64,000 bases of DNA, taken from Myxocyprinus asiaticus. Taxonomy: Eukaryota; Chordata; Actinopteri; Cypriniformes; Catostomidae. The notes under the pieces are model-generated. The model did no database searches. It saw only the letters and a list, made by a program, of their open reading frames with translations, and was not told the DNA's origin. Positions within the stretch are counted from its first letter, which is position 1; each line of letters opens with the position of its first letter. Below are positions 1 through 12,305 of the stretch, piece by piece. A program made the position numbers and the translations under genes. Location of the stretch: NCBI RefSeq assembly GCF_019703515.2, contig NC_059393.1:14206501-14270500 (forward strand), in the 5' to 3' direction.

Positions 1-469
1 TTGTATAGTGATAAAAAAATAAAATAAAATAATATTTTATTTATAAAATAAAGCGAAATGACCCACAAATGTGTTATAGTTGAAAATTAGTAAACATTCT
101 TGAGGGAATAAGGTCCCATTTTCCACATATGTGGACATCATGTTTATCAGCGCGCTGATGCGTGAAAATTGCTTGGATTTTTAAAGCGGCATATCAAACG
201 AAACGAGATGCTACTCTTTACACCCAAATACGGTTTCTTACCAGAGGTACTATTGTTGGTGCTGTGCTCGTAGGAGCCCTTCACAGGAAAACGACGTCAC
301 ACTGTTGTGTTAAGTGACATTATGCGCCAGAAATGTAACCCTTAAATGACAGTATAGAGTCTTGCGAACAGTATTCAGTCGATTTTAATTCATTTAAATT
401 ATGCGTTTCATATAGCAAAGCCAAAATAAAATGTCCACTCGTGGACGTGGGGTCGCACGAAGTTAAAGT
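1..469. repeat. Fragment of a dispersed repeat, related to 51.1-51.4 kb
   Basis: No gene is seen. Blocks here recur in the same order inside the ~2-kb insertion further right: GTTTCTTACCAG at 233-244 recurs at 51169-51180, and a block near 450-468 (GGGTCGCACGAAGTTAAAG) recurs at 51386-51404 with one change. The spacing is also similar, so this is probably another copy of the same transposon-derived family, cut by the window edge. The family name is not known to me. The open reading frames across this stretch have no recognisable domain. Confidence 0.5.
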
Positions 470-770
470 ACCCTTGAGTATGCACTGTAAATACCACCAC
501 GGTACATGAATTGGGTACTCATTCAGTATCATGGTATAAGTACCATGGTATTGCCACAAAACATTTTTGTAAGGGTACTTCAAAGAACCCCATACTAATA
601 TGGTGCATGAAAAAATAACATTGTAATACCATGGTACTTTGATATATAAACTATGGTCCTGAAAGATACATGTAGCATGGTATTTTCATAGTACTCCAAG
701 GTATGAAAGAATTCCATGGCATTACAATGGTATATGTCCACAAACATGGCAATACCATGGTACGTTTTTG
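470..770. repeat. Degenerate repeat rich in the palindrome TACCATGGTA
   Basis: The perfect palindrome TACCATGGTA occurs at 541-550, 627-636 and 753-762, with many near copies (ATGGTAT, TACCACGGTAC, CATGGTATT) between. The spacing is irregular, so it is a degenerate short-palindrome array and not a clean satellite. No coding sense is seen in the frames that cross it. Confidence 0.6.
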
Positions 771-1914
771 TTAGTGCACTCAGGCGACATGTAAAAGTGG
801 AGCCATTTAATTGTTGGTTTTGCCTGAGGATAGCCAGTCTGTGCTGCATAATCACACCGTAGGGAAAATATGACACTTTTCCCGCCGATATCTTTACCTT
901 TTGACTGATTAATCTGGCTTTTGACGTTCAACTTGTAAACTGCGCCGTTGCTTTCTTTCTGAGGTTTCAGAGGACAACGTTCTTCTTCGTTGTCAGTCAT
1001 AGACTAGGATTACCTTTTCACTGTCCTTGGCTACTTTTTAATGTTCTGGGTGAGGCTCAGGTTGCATGTCTTCATTGTCCCCCTGCCATAGGCCTTCAAT
1101 TTAACCAGCACTTTAATTATGTAACTGGATTATCAACCTATGCACCAACAAGCCCGAAAACTGTTTTCCCACTTCTACTAAGATGAGATTGTTTTGATAG
1201 GAAGGTATTTGATAACCCTTCCCCTTAATTTCCCTTCATCAGTTGCTGGTAGATTGGGGTTGAATAATTTTTCAAATGTTAGCCCAAAAATAGCCCCTCT
1301 GGGTTGGAAGTCCTCCTCCTGTACCACCCAGAGGTTACACAAGAGGCAGATGTCTCATGTTTGATGGCATTAATAGCCGTTTCCTGTCTGATATGGTTGA
1401 TGTTGACATTTTATCAATTATTCACCATGCTTGTGGTCTGCAGTATTGGAGAAGGCTCTGAAACCGTAGCTAACCAAGATACAAGCTCCTTATGTTTTAA
1501 AATAAGTTAAACTACAGTCAAACTACTCTCTTGAAAAAGCAGTTAGCTAAAAACAAGTAGCTAACTGCCTTGAGGATTTTTAAAAGATATAAAAAAATAG
1601 TTTATCTTTCATTCTTTTGTGGAACATAAAAGCTGAATATCCTGCCCACTTTTCCATATAAGGAAAGTAAATGTGGTCTGGGGCTGTCAAGCTCCATAAA
1701 AGTATAGCCTAAAAGTAGTCAATGGCTGCATCCGAAAACGTAGGCAGTTGACTTGCTGCCTTGCTGCCTAAACAGTTAATGTCTTAACTGACAGCTGTTT
1801 AGAATGAATGGAACTCTTAAGAAAACTGGTCTCTGAACAGTTCAAAAAAGCACCTTATTTTCATCCTACCTCTGTATACAGACTCCAAATGTAACTCGTG
1901 TGCTAGCTATATTT
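771..1914. other. Non-coding stretch with repeat debris
   Basis: No gene is recognised. Near 1825-1880 the text resembles 50880-50925 (a shared GCACCTTATTTTCATCCTA block preceded by a GGTCTC...GAACAGTT block), so part of it belongs to the same dispersed family as the window start. The short open frame at 1304-1510 has no domain and looks like chance. Confidence 0.4.
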
Positions 1915-1935
1915 GCTAGCTAGCTAGCTAGATTT

Positions 1936-3276
1936 TTGGACTCAAGATGGTGCCGAGTATGGCTGCTGCGTTGCGAGCTCCGACACAACATAGTAGTGTT
2001 TTGTTTGTTTTGTTCACAATTCTTATGTTTTTCTGTCTTGGATGTTGTCTGCCTTATTGTCTACGACAGACAAACACTTTTGGACATTGGTTCAGCAATT
2101 TCACACCATAAACCGGACTTCAAATTCCACAATGCTGACCCGCTGTTTACAAACACGCAAGCGGAGCCCTTTGTCTGGGCAGTCCGGACGCGGAAATGCA
2201 AAAGGAAAAGGGGAAACAGAGCCGGCGTTCTCATCAGAGTACGACGCCGCGCAAATCGACCCCCGCTACCCACTATTCTACTGGCAAATGTTCAGTCTCT
2301 GGATAACAAGCTCTGAGAGCTGAAAGCGCGGATCTCTTTCCAACGAGAGACGAGGGACTACTGCATTATCTGCCTTACGGAAACTTGGATGTCTGCGGAG
2401 ATTCCAGACTCAGCCATTGAACCCGCGGGGTTCTCTGTGCACCGAGCGGACAGAACGAAAGACCTCACAGGTAAAAGCAGAGGTGGTGGTGTATGTTTTA
2501 TGATCAACAAATCCTGGTGTGATCAGAGGAACGTACATTCTATCAAGTCTTTCTGCTCTCCTGATCTGGAATTTCTCATGCTTCTGTGTCGACCATTCTG
2601 GCTACCAAGGGAATTCACAGCGGTCATTATCACAGCTGTGTACATTCCCCCACAAGCCGACACAGACCGGGCAATCAAGGAACTGTATGGGATTATAAGT
2701 GAGCAGGAAACAGTGCACCCTGAGGCCGCGTTCATTGTGACCGGGGACTTTAATAAAGCCAGTTTAAAATCAGTCGCACCAAAATACCACCAGCACATTA
2801 GTTTCAACACACGAGGGGATCGGGTTTTGGACCATTGCTACTCTCCCTTCCGGGATGGCTACAAATCCCTCCCCCGCCCACCATTTGGCAAATCGGATCA
2901 CTCTTCCATTCTGCTTCTGCCCGCTTACAGGCAGAAACTGAAACAGGAAGCACCCACTCTCAGAACGATCCAGTGGTGGTCGGACCAATCAGACTCTACG
3001 CTACAGGACTGTTTTGATCACACGGACTGGGAGATGTTCCGGTCCGCCTCTGATGACGACATCGAGCTTTACGCTGATAGCGTAATGTGTTTCATCAAAA
3101 AGTGCGTGGAGGACGTGGTTCCGACCAGAACAATACGGATCTATCCAAACCAGAAACCATGGATAAATAACGATGTTCGCGCGGCACTTAATGTGCGGAC
3201 ATCCGCTTTTAATTCCGGGAACGCGGAGGAGCATAAACAAGCCAGCTGTGCCCAGAACAGCCAAACGCCAGTATAG
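1936..3276 (+). pseudogene. L2 ORF2, endonuclease part
   Basis: APE-like endonuclease that would nick target DNA for LINE insertion. Motifs in order: NVQSLDNK near 2295, TETW near 2380, VTGDFN near 2740 and KSDHS near 2890, the usual metal- and DNA-binding signatures. One TGA at 2314-2316 interrupts an otherwise open frame. An Arg CGA turned to TGA by CpG decay would explain it, but this is inference. The frame is lost at 3274-3276, where a +1 shift carries coding sense into the next frame. Confidence 0.85.
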
Positions 3277-4946
3277 GAGCAAGATTGAAGGACAGTTTAA
3301 CACCACCAACTCTAGAAGCATGTGGCAGGGAATTAACATCATCAAGGACTTTAAAGGGAATAAAAACTCCACCATGAACACCGCTGCCTCTCTCCCGGAT
3401 GAGCTAAATACTTTTTATACCGCAACAACCGCTCCACTGATGATGCCATTGCATCTACAATACACACTGCTCTCTCCCACCTGGAAAAAAAGAACAGTTA
3501 TGTGAGAAAGCTGTTTGTAGACTACAGCTCAGCCTTCAACACCATAGTGCCCTCCAAGCTAGATGAGAAACTCCGGGCTCTGGGCTTAAACAACTTGCTG
3601 TGCAGCTGGATCCTGGACTTCCTGTCTAGCAGACGCCAGGTGATTAGAATAGGCAGCAACATCTCCTCATCACTAACCCTCAACACTGGAGCCCCACAGG
3701 GCTGTGTTCTCAGCCCACTCTTGTATTCCTTGTACACACATGACTGTGTGGCAACACATAGCTCCAATGCCATCATTAAGTTTCCTGATGACATGACGGT
3801 GGTAGGTCTGATCACTGACAATGATGAAGCAGCCTACAGAGAGGAGGTGCACACTCTGATACACTGGTGTCAGGAGCACAACCTCTCCCTCAACGTCAGT
3901 AAGACAAAGGAGCTTGTGGTGGACTTCAGAAGAAAAGACAGAGAACACAGTCCCATCACCATCAATGGAGCACCAGTGGAGAGAGTCAGCAGCTTCAAGT
4001 TCCTGGGTGTCCACATCACTGAGGAACTCACATGGTCCATCCACACTGAAGTCGTTGTGAAGAAGGCTCATCAGCGCCTCTTCTTCCTGAGACGGCTGAG
4101 GAAGTTTGGAATGAACCGCCACATCCTCACACGGTTCTACACCTGCACTGTAGAGAGCATCCTGACTGGCTGCATCTCCGCCTGGTACGGCAACAGCACC
4201 GCCCACAACCGCAAAGCACTGCAAAGGGTGGTGCGAACTGCCAGACATGTCGGAGGTGAGCTTCCCTCCCTCCAGGAAATATATACAAGGCGGTGTGTGA
4301 AAAAAGCTCGGAGGATCATCAGAGACTCCAGCCACCCGAGCCATGGTCTGTTCTCACTGCTACCATCAGGTAGGTGGTATCGCAGCATCAGGACCCGCAC
4401 CAGCCGTCTCCATGACAGCTTCTTCCCCCAAGCAATCAGACTTTTGAGCTCTTGATCTCCCACGATCAAAATACATCAGCACTGCACTTTATTACCCTTA
4501 CTCTTATATCTCACACCGGACTGTCATAAATTATATTATTATTATATTATATTCTCTCTTAACAACTGACTATCAACCGACAGCCTGAATGTCAATACAG
4601 TACAATACAACCTACTGTACATTCTATATATACTACTATATATACTTTTTTATATATTTTTATTTTTATTTTTTATTTTTATTGAATAATGTGTATCTAT
4701 ATAGTGCGTATTGTATACTGTACAGTGTATGTTATTATTTGTATATTGTTGTGTGTAATTATGTGTATATCGGACATTTAAATTGTGCTGTGTTAATTTG
4801 ATGTTATTGTAAATTGGTATATGTCTCATCACTGTCACGACTGCTATGTTGATCGGAACTGCACCCAAGAATTTCACACACCATTGCACTTGTGTATATG
4901 GCTGTGTGACAATAAAGTGATTTGATTTGATTTTGATTTTGATATT
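1941..4946 (+). mobile_element. L2-clade LINE retrotransposon, internally deleted
   Basis: A non-LTR element running left to right. It starts with the CAAGATGG-type 5' leader, encodes an APE-type endonuclease then a reverse transcriptase, and ends in a short-unit tail (TGATTTGATTTGATTTTGATTTTG at about 4917-4943) typical of L2/CR1-like LINEs, which lack a poly(A) tail. GCTAGCTA occurs on both sides (1915-1930 and 4947-4954) and may be the target duplication, though the left side is itself a GCTA repeat. Lesions are an in-frame stop, a frameshift and a large deletion at about 3415, so it is dead. The 3' UTR (4456-4915) is AT-rich and non-coding. Confidence 0.9.
3277..4455 (+). pseudogene. L2 ORF2, reverse transcriptase part
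   Basis: Linker coding sense runs from about 3240 to 3415 in one frame, then jumps to [10 protein letters not shown] at 3418 in another. In L2 relatives a long stretch with the first reverse-transcriptase motifs lies between these points, so several hundred bases are missing. From 3418 to 4455 the frame is open: [20 protein letters not shown], then the catalytic box as FPDD where FADD is usual, and the C-terminal region to a TGA stop. The deletion and the altered catalytic box make it non-functional. Confidence 0.85.
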
Positions 4947-4954
4947 GCTAGCTA

Positions 4955-7195
4955 AGTCTTTTGATAGCATATGTTAGCGATTCTTTGAGAAACAGACATT
5001 GAAGTCACTATATTCGCTTTTCCTATAGTCACTACTACTATATATAGTGCCATATCTTTTTAAATATACTGTATAACTGTCCATTGATATAATTTATAAT
5101 TTAGTTTGAGACCTAGTTTAGAAACAATGAGAGGTTTTGAATTAATGAATACATCTTATTTACTGTAACAGCAAACTTGAACAGATCAATTTACACTAAT
5201 GCAGCAAAAAATTAGGTGAAAACAGTAACGAACAGCGGCGTTTGTCTAAAAATTACCCTATTAAAAAAGAAGCACTAAAATGCAGCACACATATTTCTGA
5301 GTAAGGACTGGAATCAGTGAATCATTATGTGTATCAGTTAACTTACATAAATCGTCTGAATGAACTAGTATAACGCACTACATTGGATCAGACTTGTTTA
5401 TTTATTTAGTTTTAGTTAAAGACTCTCCAACATTGGTTGTCTTTACACTGCCTATAACTGATAAAGTCGACTGCGTTGAGCAATGATATATTAAGGTCAC
5501 ATTTGAACATTCCTCTATACAAATTTAGCCTTGCCGCAGCAGGCAAAATCCGACAACAGTCACATCCAGAGCTTCATGTCATGAAGTGTAATGATGTATA
5601 GAGACTAATAAGCCTATTCCACTCATACACAGTGCTCATTTTCACGCATGACAATCATAGGATCAATTTAAAAACTTCCATCTCCCCTCTGTTCTGCATT
5701 AGAAAGTCATGACTCATTTCATCAGGCAATTATAAGACTGGGTGGAGGTTATGAAGAAGAAGGAAACATAGAAAGCAATTTAGCCTGGTGTCGCTTGAAC
5801 ATAATTCATATCCATTCAAAGGAGGAACAAGTACGATAATGGCGGGAAGTGTATTTGTGGTGCCTTTATTTCTTTTGGTGGAACATTGAAAGGTTGGGGG
5901 AAGCTCAGTCTGTTACATTTATTTTAGGGCTGTCAATTGATTTAAAAAAATAATCAAATTGATTTCATGATTTGGTGATTAATTTATTATATTAATTGCA
6001 AATGGTTGCAATTACTAATATTTGCTGGGTACAGCCCACAGATTATGAATTAAAATACATTATTATGGCAGACGAGTATTAAGTAGACATTACAAAGTGT
6101 GGCTTTGTGAGTCGATATATTCATCTTATTTTCAGTCCACAGCAATCCATACTTTGAGTTTATCAATCTGTTTTAGGGGCCGTTCACACAGAACATGTTC
6201 TCACATTCCATTTGCACAATTTTTTAATTGTTGTTCAATGTATACATGCAACAGACCGTTCTCTTTGGATGTTGCATTGCGTCTCACTATTTTGTATTCT
6301 GTTTCCTTCAGTGGTACTCCATCCAGCCGTTTTTGGATGCAAAAACGTACCCTGAATGAATAAAGCACCCTATAGGGGCCGTTCAGACCATACACATTCT
6401 CGTGCTAAAAGTTAGCAGTGCAACTAATAGAATACAACACAGGTATTTTGGGACGCACATTTAAAAAATGAAATTCTTTTTCACCTAACTCAGCGTCTAA
6501 AAAATATGCAGCTCCTGCGCATAATAGCTGGACATGGCACAATGGTTAAAAAAGCCATCAGTCTAGCGGATGTTTACGTGTTTTGCACGGGTGAGGGGGA
6601 ATGATTGAATGTGTACATTTTTGTATTACATTTTTTTCTTCTTTATAATTAATAGGATTTAAAGAACAAGTTTATCTACAATATAAAAGTGCTATAGGTA
6701 TTTCAGAAAGTTCCAGCCTAGAAGAGACTTTGTTGTCAATCGTAAGATAAAAGACCTGTTCCCCACGAATGGTTTAATTGTTCATATTCCTTTATTGGAT
6801 CCTGACCATAATATCGACAGATGGTGAGGGAGATAAGTCTAAACACACTCCCGTCTACTTCCCCTCCCCTGAGGTAGCTGTCAAATAGTCCTGGATCATT
6901 TCATCAAATGGATTTCGTAATGGCGCTCCAGTTCCTCACACCAAATTGGAATCAGCAAGGGAGTTTGTTTACATAGTATATCAAGGTGCTTTCATGTCGG
7001 TGTTTAGCATGCAGCATTGGGGTGCCATCCAAAAAATATTCACTTGTGCCTCGCTTTGAGCATATGGATGTGCTCTGTACAGAGCTTTGCCAAATGTTGT
7101 CTTGTTTGACTGTAGTTGTCAAATTAAGGAACAGAAAGATGGATGTGAAAAGCAATCGATACACCTGCGTCAAAATATGCTTAATTTTAATTAAG
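4955..7195. other. Non-coding, AT-rich stretch
   Basis: No gene or clear repeat boundary is seen across about 2.2 kb. Short open frames at 6097-6363 and 6986-7225 have no domain and no codon structure I trust. The A/T-rich segment at 5930-6010 is low complexity. Confidence 0.5.
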
Positions 7196-7333
7196 ATTTT
7201 TTTTTCAATTAACATTTTTTATTGAACACATACACGTCGAATCAACATTTAACATTTAACCCCCACTAATATCCCTCCCCAGTCACCAACCCCACCCTGA
7301 CCCCCAACGTACACCCCTGTGGTCACATATAAT

Positions 7334-7334
7334 A

Positions 7335-7366
<32 letters not shown>

Positions 7367-7372
7367 ACAAAA
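7334..7372. repeat. (CA)n microsatellite
   Basis: An ACACAC run with one interruption inside the 3' UTR of L1 copy A. Copy C has a similar CA-rich stretch at the equivalent place (53041-53056), so the run was probably in the parent element. Confidence 0.85.
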
Positions 7373-7400
7373 GAAAATATAATAAACATACATAATTAAA

Positions 7401-7977
7401 CTAAACTTCTCTCTCCCCATCCCCTCCTCGAGAGTCCCCCAAAAACACTAAATAATTACCCAATTTCCTAACAAACAAGTCCCCAAACCCCAGCCTTCTA
7501 CTTACCACCTCCTCGAAAGCTGCCACCTTCCCCATCTCCACACACCACTCCGGAAATGATGGCCCTCCGTCTGACTTCCAACCACTTAAAATAATTTGTC
7601 TGCCAATCATGATACTGGTCAGAACCCAATTTTTTTATATGTTTATCCCCCAAATTTATGACTGCCACATCACCCAGAATACAGAGTCTGGGGCAAAGTT
7701 AAATCTGAGTGCCCAAAACGTCACACATACAACACTGAACCTTCAACCAAAATTCTTGGATCTTAACACACCCCCAAAAGACATGGGTTGTGTCTCTATC
7801 TTCTGATTGGCATTGCCAGCAGGTGGGTGTGTCTTTAAGACCAAGCCTATACAATCTAGAGGGGGTCCAATCGAATCTGTGTAAAATCATGAATTGCATA
7901 AGGCGAACCCTTACATCTCTAGATGCAGACTTGAATTTTTTTTTAATCCTAGCCCACACTCCCTCCTCCAATACCAA
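7401..7977 (-). pseudogene. L1 ORF2 C-terminal fragment (copy A)
   Basis: The C-terminal part of an L1 ORF2 protein. The Cys-rich motif CWQC followed by HVFWGC near 7790-7840 fits the CX2C...HX4C element at the end of L1 ORF2 proteins. The tail continues in another frame through 7610-7401, so a frameshift lies between. Copy C carries the same residues at 53363-53545. Confidence 0.8.
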
Positions 7978-8089
7978 ATTTAAATCTTTCTCCCATAATC
8001 TCTTGAGAGAAGTTGAAGCTCCGTCCCCAAGTAGGATTATTTAAATTTTTTTAATATTTCTTATTTTAAATACATTTTAAGTCATCTTA

Positions 8090-8152
8090 AGGCCCCATTG
8101 GAAGTGTGCTGTGGCCCCCTAGTGGGTCCCGGCCCCCTGGTTGAGAACCACT
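8090..8152. mobile_element. Possible terminus of a hAT-type element
   Basis: The text ends in GGTTGAGAACCACTG, the form in which one end of a common fish hAT group appears (CAGTGGTTCTCAA on the other strand). No matching left end or 8-bp duplication was found, so only one end is claimed. Confidence 0.35.
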
Positions 8153-8159
8153 GTGCTAA

Positions 8160-10460
8160 ATGACTAAATGTAAATGTTTAATTTGTTGGTGATGAACAGA
8201 TGTTTGTAGCCTTGTTGAATTAGGAATGCGCTTTTCCTTGAAACCCTTTCGCCACCTTCTGTACACTACACTTCCTGTGTCAGTGTGTTATTCAGCTGCC
8301 AGTAGACCTCAGGAGAGGCGATATCATTACTCTGATGACAAAGCATCCATCTCGGCAAGACTGTATTGGAGTGCTGACAGATCCTTGGGTCTCGATAGGT
8401 CCTTGGAAGACCTGCATGAATATCTCATGTGATTTAAAATAGAAGGTACAGGCAAACTCAAACTGCTCAAGCCTGTTGCAAGGCTTTGATAAATTATTCA
8501 GCTATAATGGAACACTCATGGTGATCATAGGGTCACCGGTGTTGCAGAAAATTCTTGTTACTCAGCTTAATTCTGCTTCTTGTTTTCCCTCTTTTGTTTC
8601 TAGCTATGCTCACAGGGTCCCAATGCATTGTTCACTGCTCCCTACGCACGGAGCAGGGAATATCTGTAGAAATTAACTCACTTCACAAAATCTGTTCAAT
8701 TGGAATGCACTGCGATTGGAAAGCAACCACTGTGTTCTCCTTTTTCTCATCTATTTCGATTTCTTCGTACCTTGGCCTTCATTGATGTGGTCACGCTCTA
8801 TTTGAGGGGTGTCCTCTCTGTGCATGTGATTTTGGCGGTGGTCTGAAAGGACATTGACAAGAAGACATGTTCACAACCCAGCTGTGTTATTCATGGTCTG
8901 TGTTTGATCAGAGTAATATGAAAATTCAACAACACATCGTGAAAGCAGAAAAAATGTCATGCTAGTAGGGAAGCAATAGAAAATTATGTGGTAATCCATC
9001 TGTTTTGTCACATGCATGCCATTTCTCGGCCATGTTGGTGATGCAGTTTGCAGTCTGCTGTTACTGAAAATGTAACAGAAAAAATGAAACATTTATACAA
9101 ACTGCATTGCTGGGAAATGTGCTTATTTGCCATGAAAGTAATGTCATTTTGTAACTAATCCAGCCTGATCTCACAAAAATTACGCGACTGTGGCGACATT
9201 TGAGCAAAATGCTATTACTTGTTTCCTTACATGTACAGTATGGCGGCTTCATTTTGTTAATATAAAATAATTAGAAATTTTTTATATGAAATATAAATAT
9301 GAAATATTGCTTATTAAAATATTTTTAATTGTATATAGAAATATGACCCAGACAATTCTTGACAGTGTTTGTGACATTCACCCAAAAGGCTTCATTCATG
9401 AAACACAGGCTGAGCGAATCTCTGTGTAAATTCTTATGTTTCATTCTTATATAAATTGTTGCATTAAATTGAAAGCAGCAGTAACACTAATAAGTTTTAG
9501 TTTGAAAATGCATTAATTTTGCAACATTTACGCCTCCTATCCACGCTAGAACGGTGTTTTCCTTTACTGAAAACAGAGTATTTAAAAAATGCTCTCCATG
9601 AGTGCATACTTTGGAAAACAAAAACTAATGGGAATTGTGTAGAGTAAGGCCTAAGTGTTAAATGTCTGGACAGCGTGAGGATATGCAAATGTTTACAAAC
9701 TTTGAAAATAGCTCTAGGTTTAATATTTAGAAATACTGAAAAGTGGAATGCAGGCATTTGGATTTGCAAGACTGAACTGTGGCTATCCTTCTGTACCTTC
9801 TTACTTAATGTTCCCTCACTCGTTCTCATTTCAGCTTCCTTCCTCTCTTGCTTCTTAAGCCTTTTCTCAAAGAGGCCTTAGGACTGTCATTCATTTGCAG
9901 TGTCTCAGCGTTTAGTCCTCACAAAATCGAGTGCTCCCATCCTGGATTTATATAATGACAGCCAAAATGGGCTCTCACAGTGAGTTGGAAGGAAGCACCT
10001 TTCAAGTTCCAATTCTTTCAAATATTTCCGCCATCTAAGAGCTTTCTGATTCAACTGAAATTACTCTCTCCATTAATCCCTTATTTTGTTTTTTTCATCT
10101 CTTTCTGTCATCCTTTAATATATACAGTATATATATTATATGGAAAATGCAACCTCTAAATCACACTTATCATTGTTAATGTGAACATGATTACTTTCTG
10201 GTTTCCATGGGACCAGAACCCATGTCTCTGAGGCTACTCGTGGTACAGAAAAAGTAAACACATTTGAATTGATTCAAAAATGTGTGACGGGAGATGCCAC
10301 TTGTCAGTAACTCAGCAGAATGGGGTCGATTGCAGGGTATTGAAACGTTCGGTACCAACATGTCGACTTACCATGCGATCATGTTGCTTGGTCAACCAGC
10401 TTTACCAGAATGACGATGCTGGTTGAACAGCATTCAGTGGCGGCCCTACGTAACAAGTGA
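8160..10460. other. Non-coding stretch, no gene seen
   Basis: Several short open frames (8226-8432, 8555-8785, 9497-9829) carry no recognisable domain. A block near 9165-9200 (CTGATCTCAC...) resembles a dispersed repeat. Nothing supports a host gene. Confidence 0.45.
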
Positions 10461-10469
10461 TATAAGCAG

Positions 10470-10808
10470 CTGCACAGACCTTATTCACGCTAGCGCCATC
10501 TTTCATTTTTAATGGGAATAACAACGAGGCTGTGAGGGATACATGTCGACTTACAGTCTCTTCAAAGGGCTGTACTGCAGTTTAAAGTGTTTTGGATTTT
10601 TCCTCAGACAAAACATTGATAAAATATCTGTCCAAGAACATTCAGTATACAAAGACCTCCAGACAACATGAGTTGTGGAAAATCAGATGTGAGCTAGGAG
10701 CTTTATACCGTTTGTGCCATTGAAGAGACTGTAAGTCAACATGTATCCCTCACAGCCTTTTTGTCATTTCCATTAAAAATCAAAGATGGCGCTAGCGTGA
10801 ATAAGGTC
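10470..10808. mobile_element. MITE with ~90-bp inverted repeats and 9-bp target duplication
   Basis: The left arm (10477-10566) begins GACCTTATTCACGCTAGCGC and the right arm (about 10720-10808) ends in its complement, with near-perfect matching over about 88 bp. TATAAGCAG lies outside both arms (10461-10469 and 10809-10817), a 9-bp direct repeat. About 150 bp of unrelated AT-rich text joins the arms and there is no coding frame. Long inverted repeats with a 9-bp duplication suggest a Mutator-like (MULE) MITE. The left side has about 7 extra bases outside the matched arm, so the exact end there is uncertain. Confidence 0.7.
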
Positions 10809-10953
10809 TATAAGCAGTTACCCGTTCCCTGGACCTGAAGAGACCAGTTTATCTAGATATATAATACACTACTATAATAATCGTGTCTGCCACAATTTAC
10901 AACAGGGTGCAAATTGCATGTGACACTATTTACACTTTCTTATTCATTTGCAC

Positions 10954-12228
10954 CAGTGTTGGGTAATGTTCTTCTTAAAAGTAACTCATTAGAATATTGC
11001 ATTTCTCCTTAAAAAAGTAACTTAATTAAAACGTTTATTTTTTTCTTTAATGAAAATTAAAGCGTTACGTTACTTTTGCGTTATGTTTGTGTTACTTTTT
11101 CTCACAACCGCTTTCTCTTCTGCTATGCAGTGCATTCCATACAAATAAGTCATTAGACTTTACAGGTCATGCTAGCTACTGTACAACACTCATGTCAAAA
11201 CAACATAGTAAAAAAACAGACATGTAGAAAGTAGGTCTTCACGTCATATTTAAAATAAAGAATCAATAATATGAATATGCATGATTTGTTTTTCCATCAA
11301 CATGGCAGCAAATATAAATAATGAAGAATAACCACTGTCTGGCAGCAAATCTGTGGGGATCAAACCAGCAACCTTCTGATTACAAGTTATGTGCTTTAGC
11401 TCGCTACGCCACCACCACTCCTTGTTAATTTCTACCAAAAGTCATAAAAACGGTTTGTTTCATGAATCAAAACCAAAATGTAGAATATTTTTAGAAACTA
11501 AGACATTTTCTCTGCATACACAATCAATGTAGATCGTTGCTCGGAGCGACTGATCCAGAGTCTTTTCTCATCCCATTCTCCCAGTTACGGGGAGCTGTAA
11601 TACAGAGCAGTTCGGCTGCATAAGTCAGTGATTTGAGAGAGTATTTCACCCTGTGTATCATGTCGTGTCCAGTGGAAGACTACTCTTATAATCCCTCTGC
11701 CTAAACGCATTTACTAATTTTTTAATGCAGTGTGTATTAACACATGAATCAATCACGTTTCACTCAACCGTATGTTGAGCTCATATGACGCTAAAACACG
11801 TTAGTGAGTTGATTGACAGGTGATGTCTGTATCTAGAAGGTGATTGGCTCTTTTACCTGCAAGGTGGGACTTCCTTACTACATCCATTGACTGTTTGATG
11901 CTAGAGCTTTTTGGTTGGGCATTCCAGTTTCTCCCATTCACTTAAATAGAAGTGACTTGTCTCTATCTGCTGAATAGTCTCTGGCCTCACACTCTATAGA
12001 ACTACAATGCCAATCATGAACTACGTCTCCTCCCCGAAGTTTGCACTTTTACTCCTCGTTTCTCGCAATACAGGGAAAATAAAGGTGTACAAAAGCAAAG
12101 CGTTACTTTATTTAAAAAGTAACTCCGATATTATGGTCTAAAATAAAACATATTGCGTTACTTTACTCGTTAATCTAAAAAGTAATCTGATTACGTTAAA
12201 TCTGATTTTCGCGTTACCTCCAACACTG
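10954..12228. mobile_element. Non-autonomous hAT element, 1275 bp
   Basis: Starts CAGTGTTGGGTAA and ends TTACCTCCAACACTG, matching terminal inverted repeats. ATTTGCAC flanks it exactly (10946-10953 and 12229-12236), an 8-bp duplication as expected for hAT. The subterminal regions are dense in GTTAC/GTAAC motifs in opposite orientations (11060-11100 and 12095-12215), plausible transposase binding sites. There is no transposase frame. A tRNA-like segment on the minus strand (11330-11420), with a B-box-like GGTTTGATCC, lies inside it. Confidence 0.85.
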
Positions 12229-12305
12229 ATTTGCACACTCTTGGAATTTAATTTAAGATATTTATAAATTTGTGCATGTGATTGATGTGTTTGCTTAGTT
12301 TCTTT

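Larger units (their letters stand above)
7196..8029 (-). mobile_element. L1 copy A, 5'-truncated 3' fragment
   Basis: Reads right to left. It matches the 3' end of copy C (52.88-53.69 kb): the T-rich start at 7196-7230 is the complement of a poly(A) tail, followed by a C-rich 3' UTR and the end of ORF2. Similarity stops near 8029. This is the usual result of incomplete reverse transcription of a LINE. A CA microsatellite (about 7334-7372) lies in the 3' UTR. No clear target duplication was found. Confidence 0.85.

Noticed and set aside
3673..4344. 223-residue minus-strand frame in the L2 element
   Set aside because: Antisense of the reverse transcriptase coding sequence; no domain of its own.
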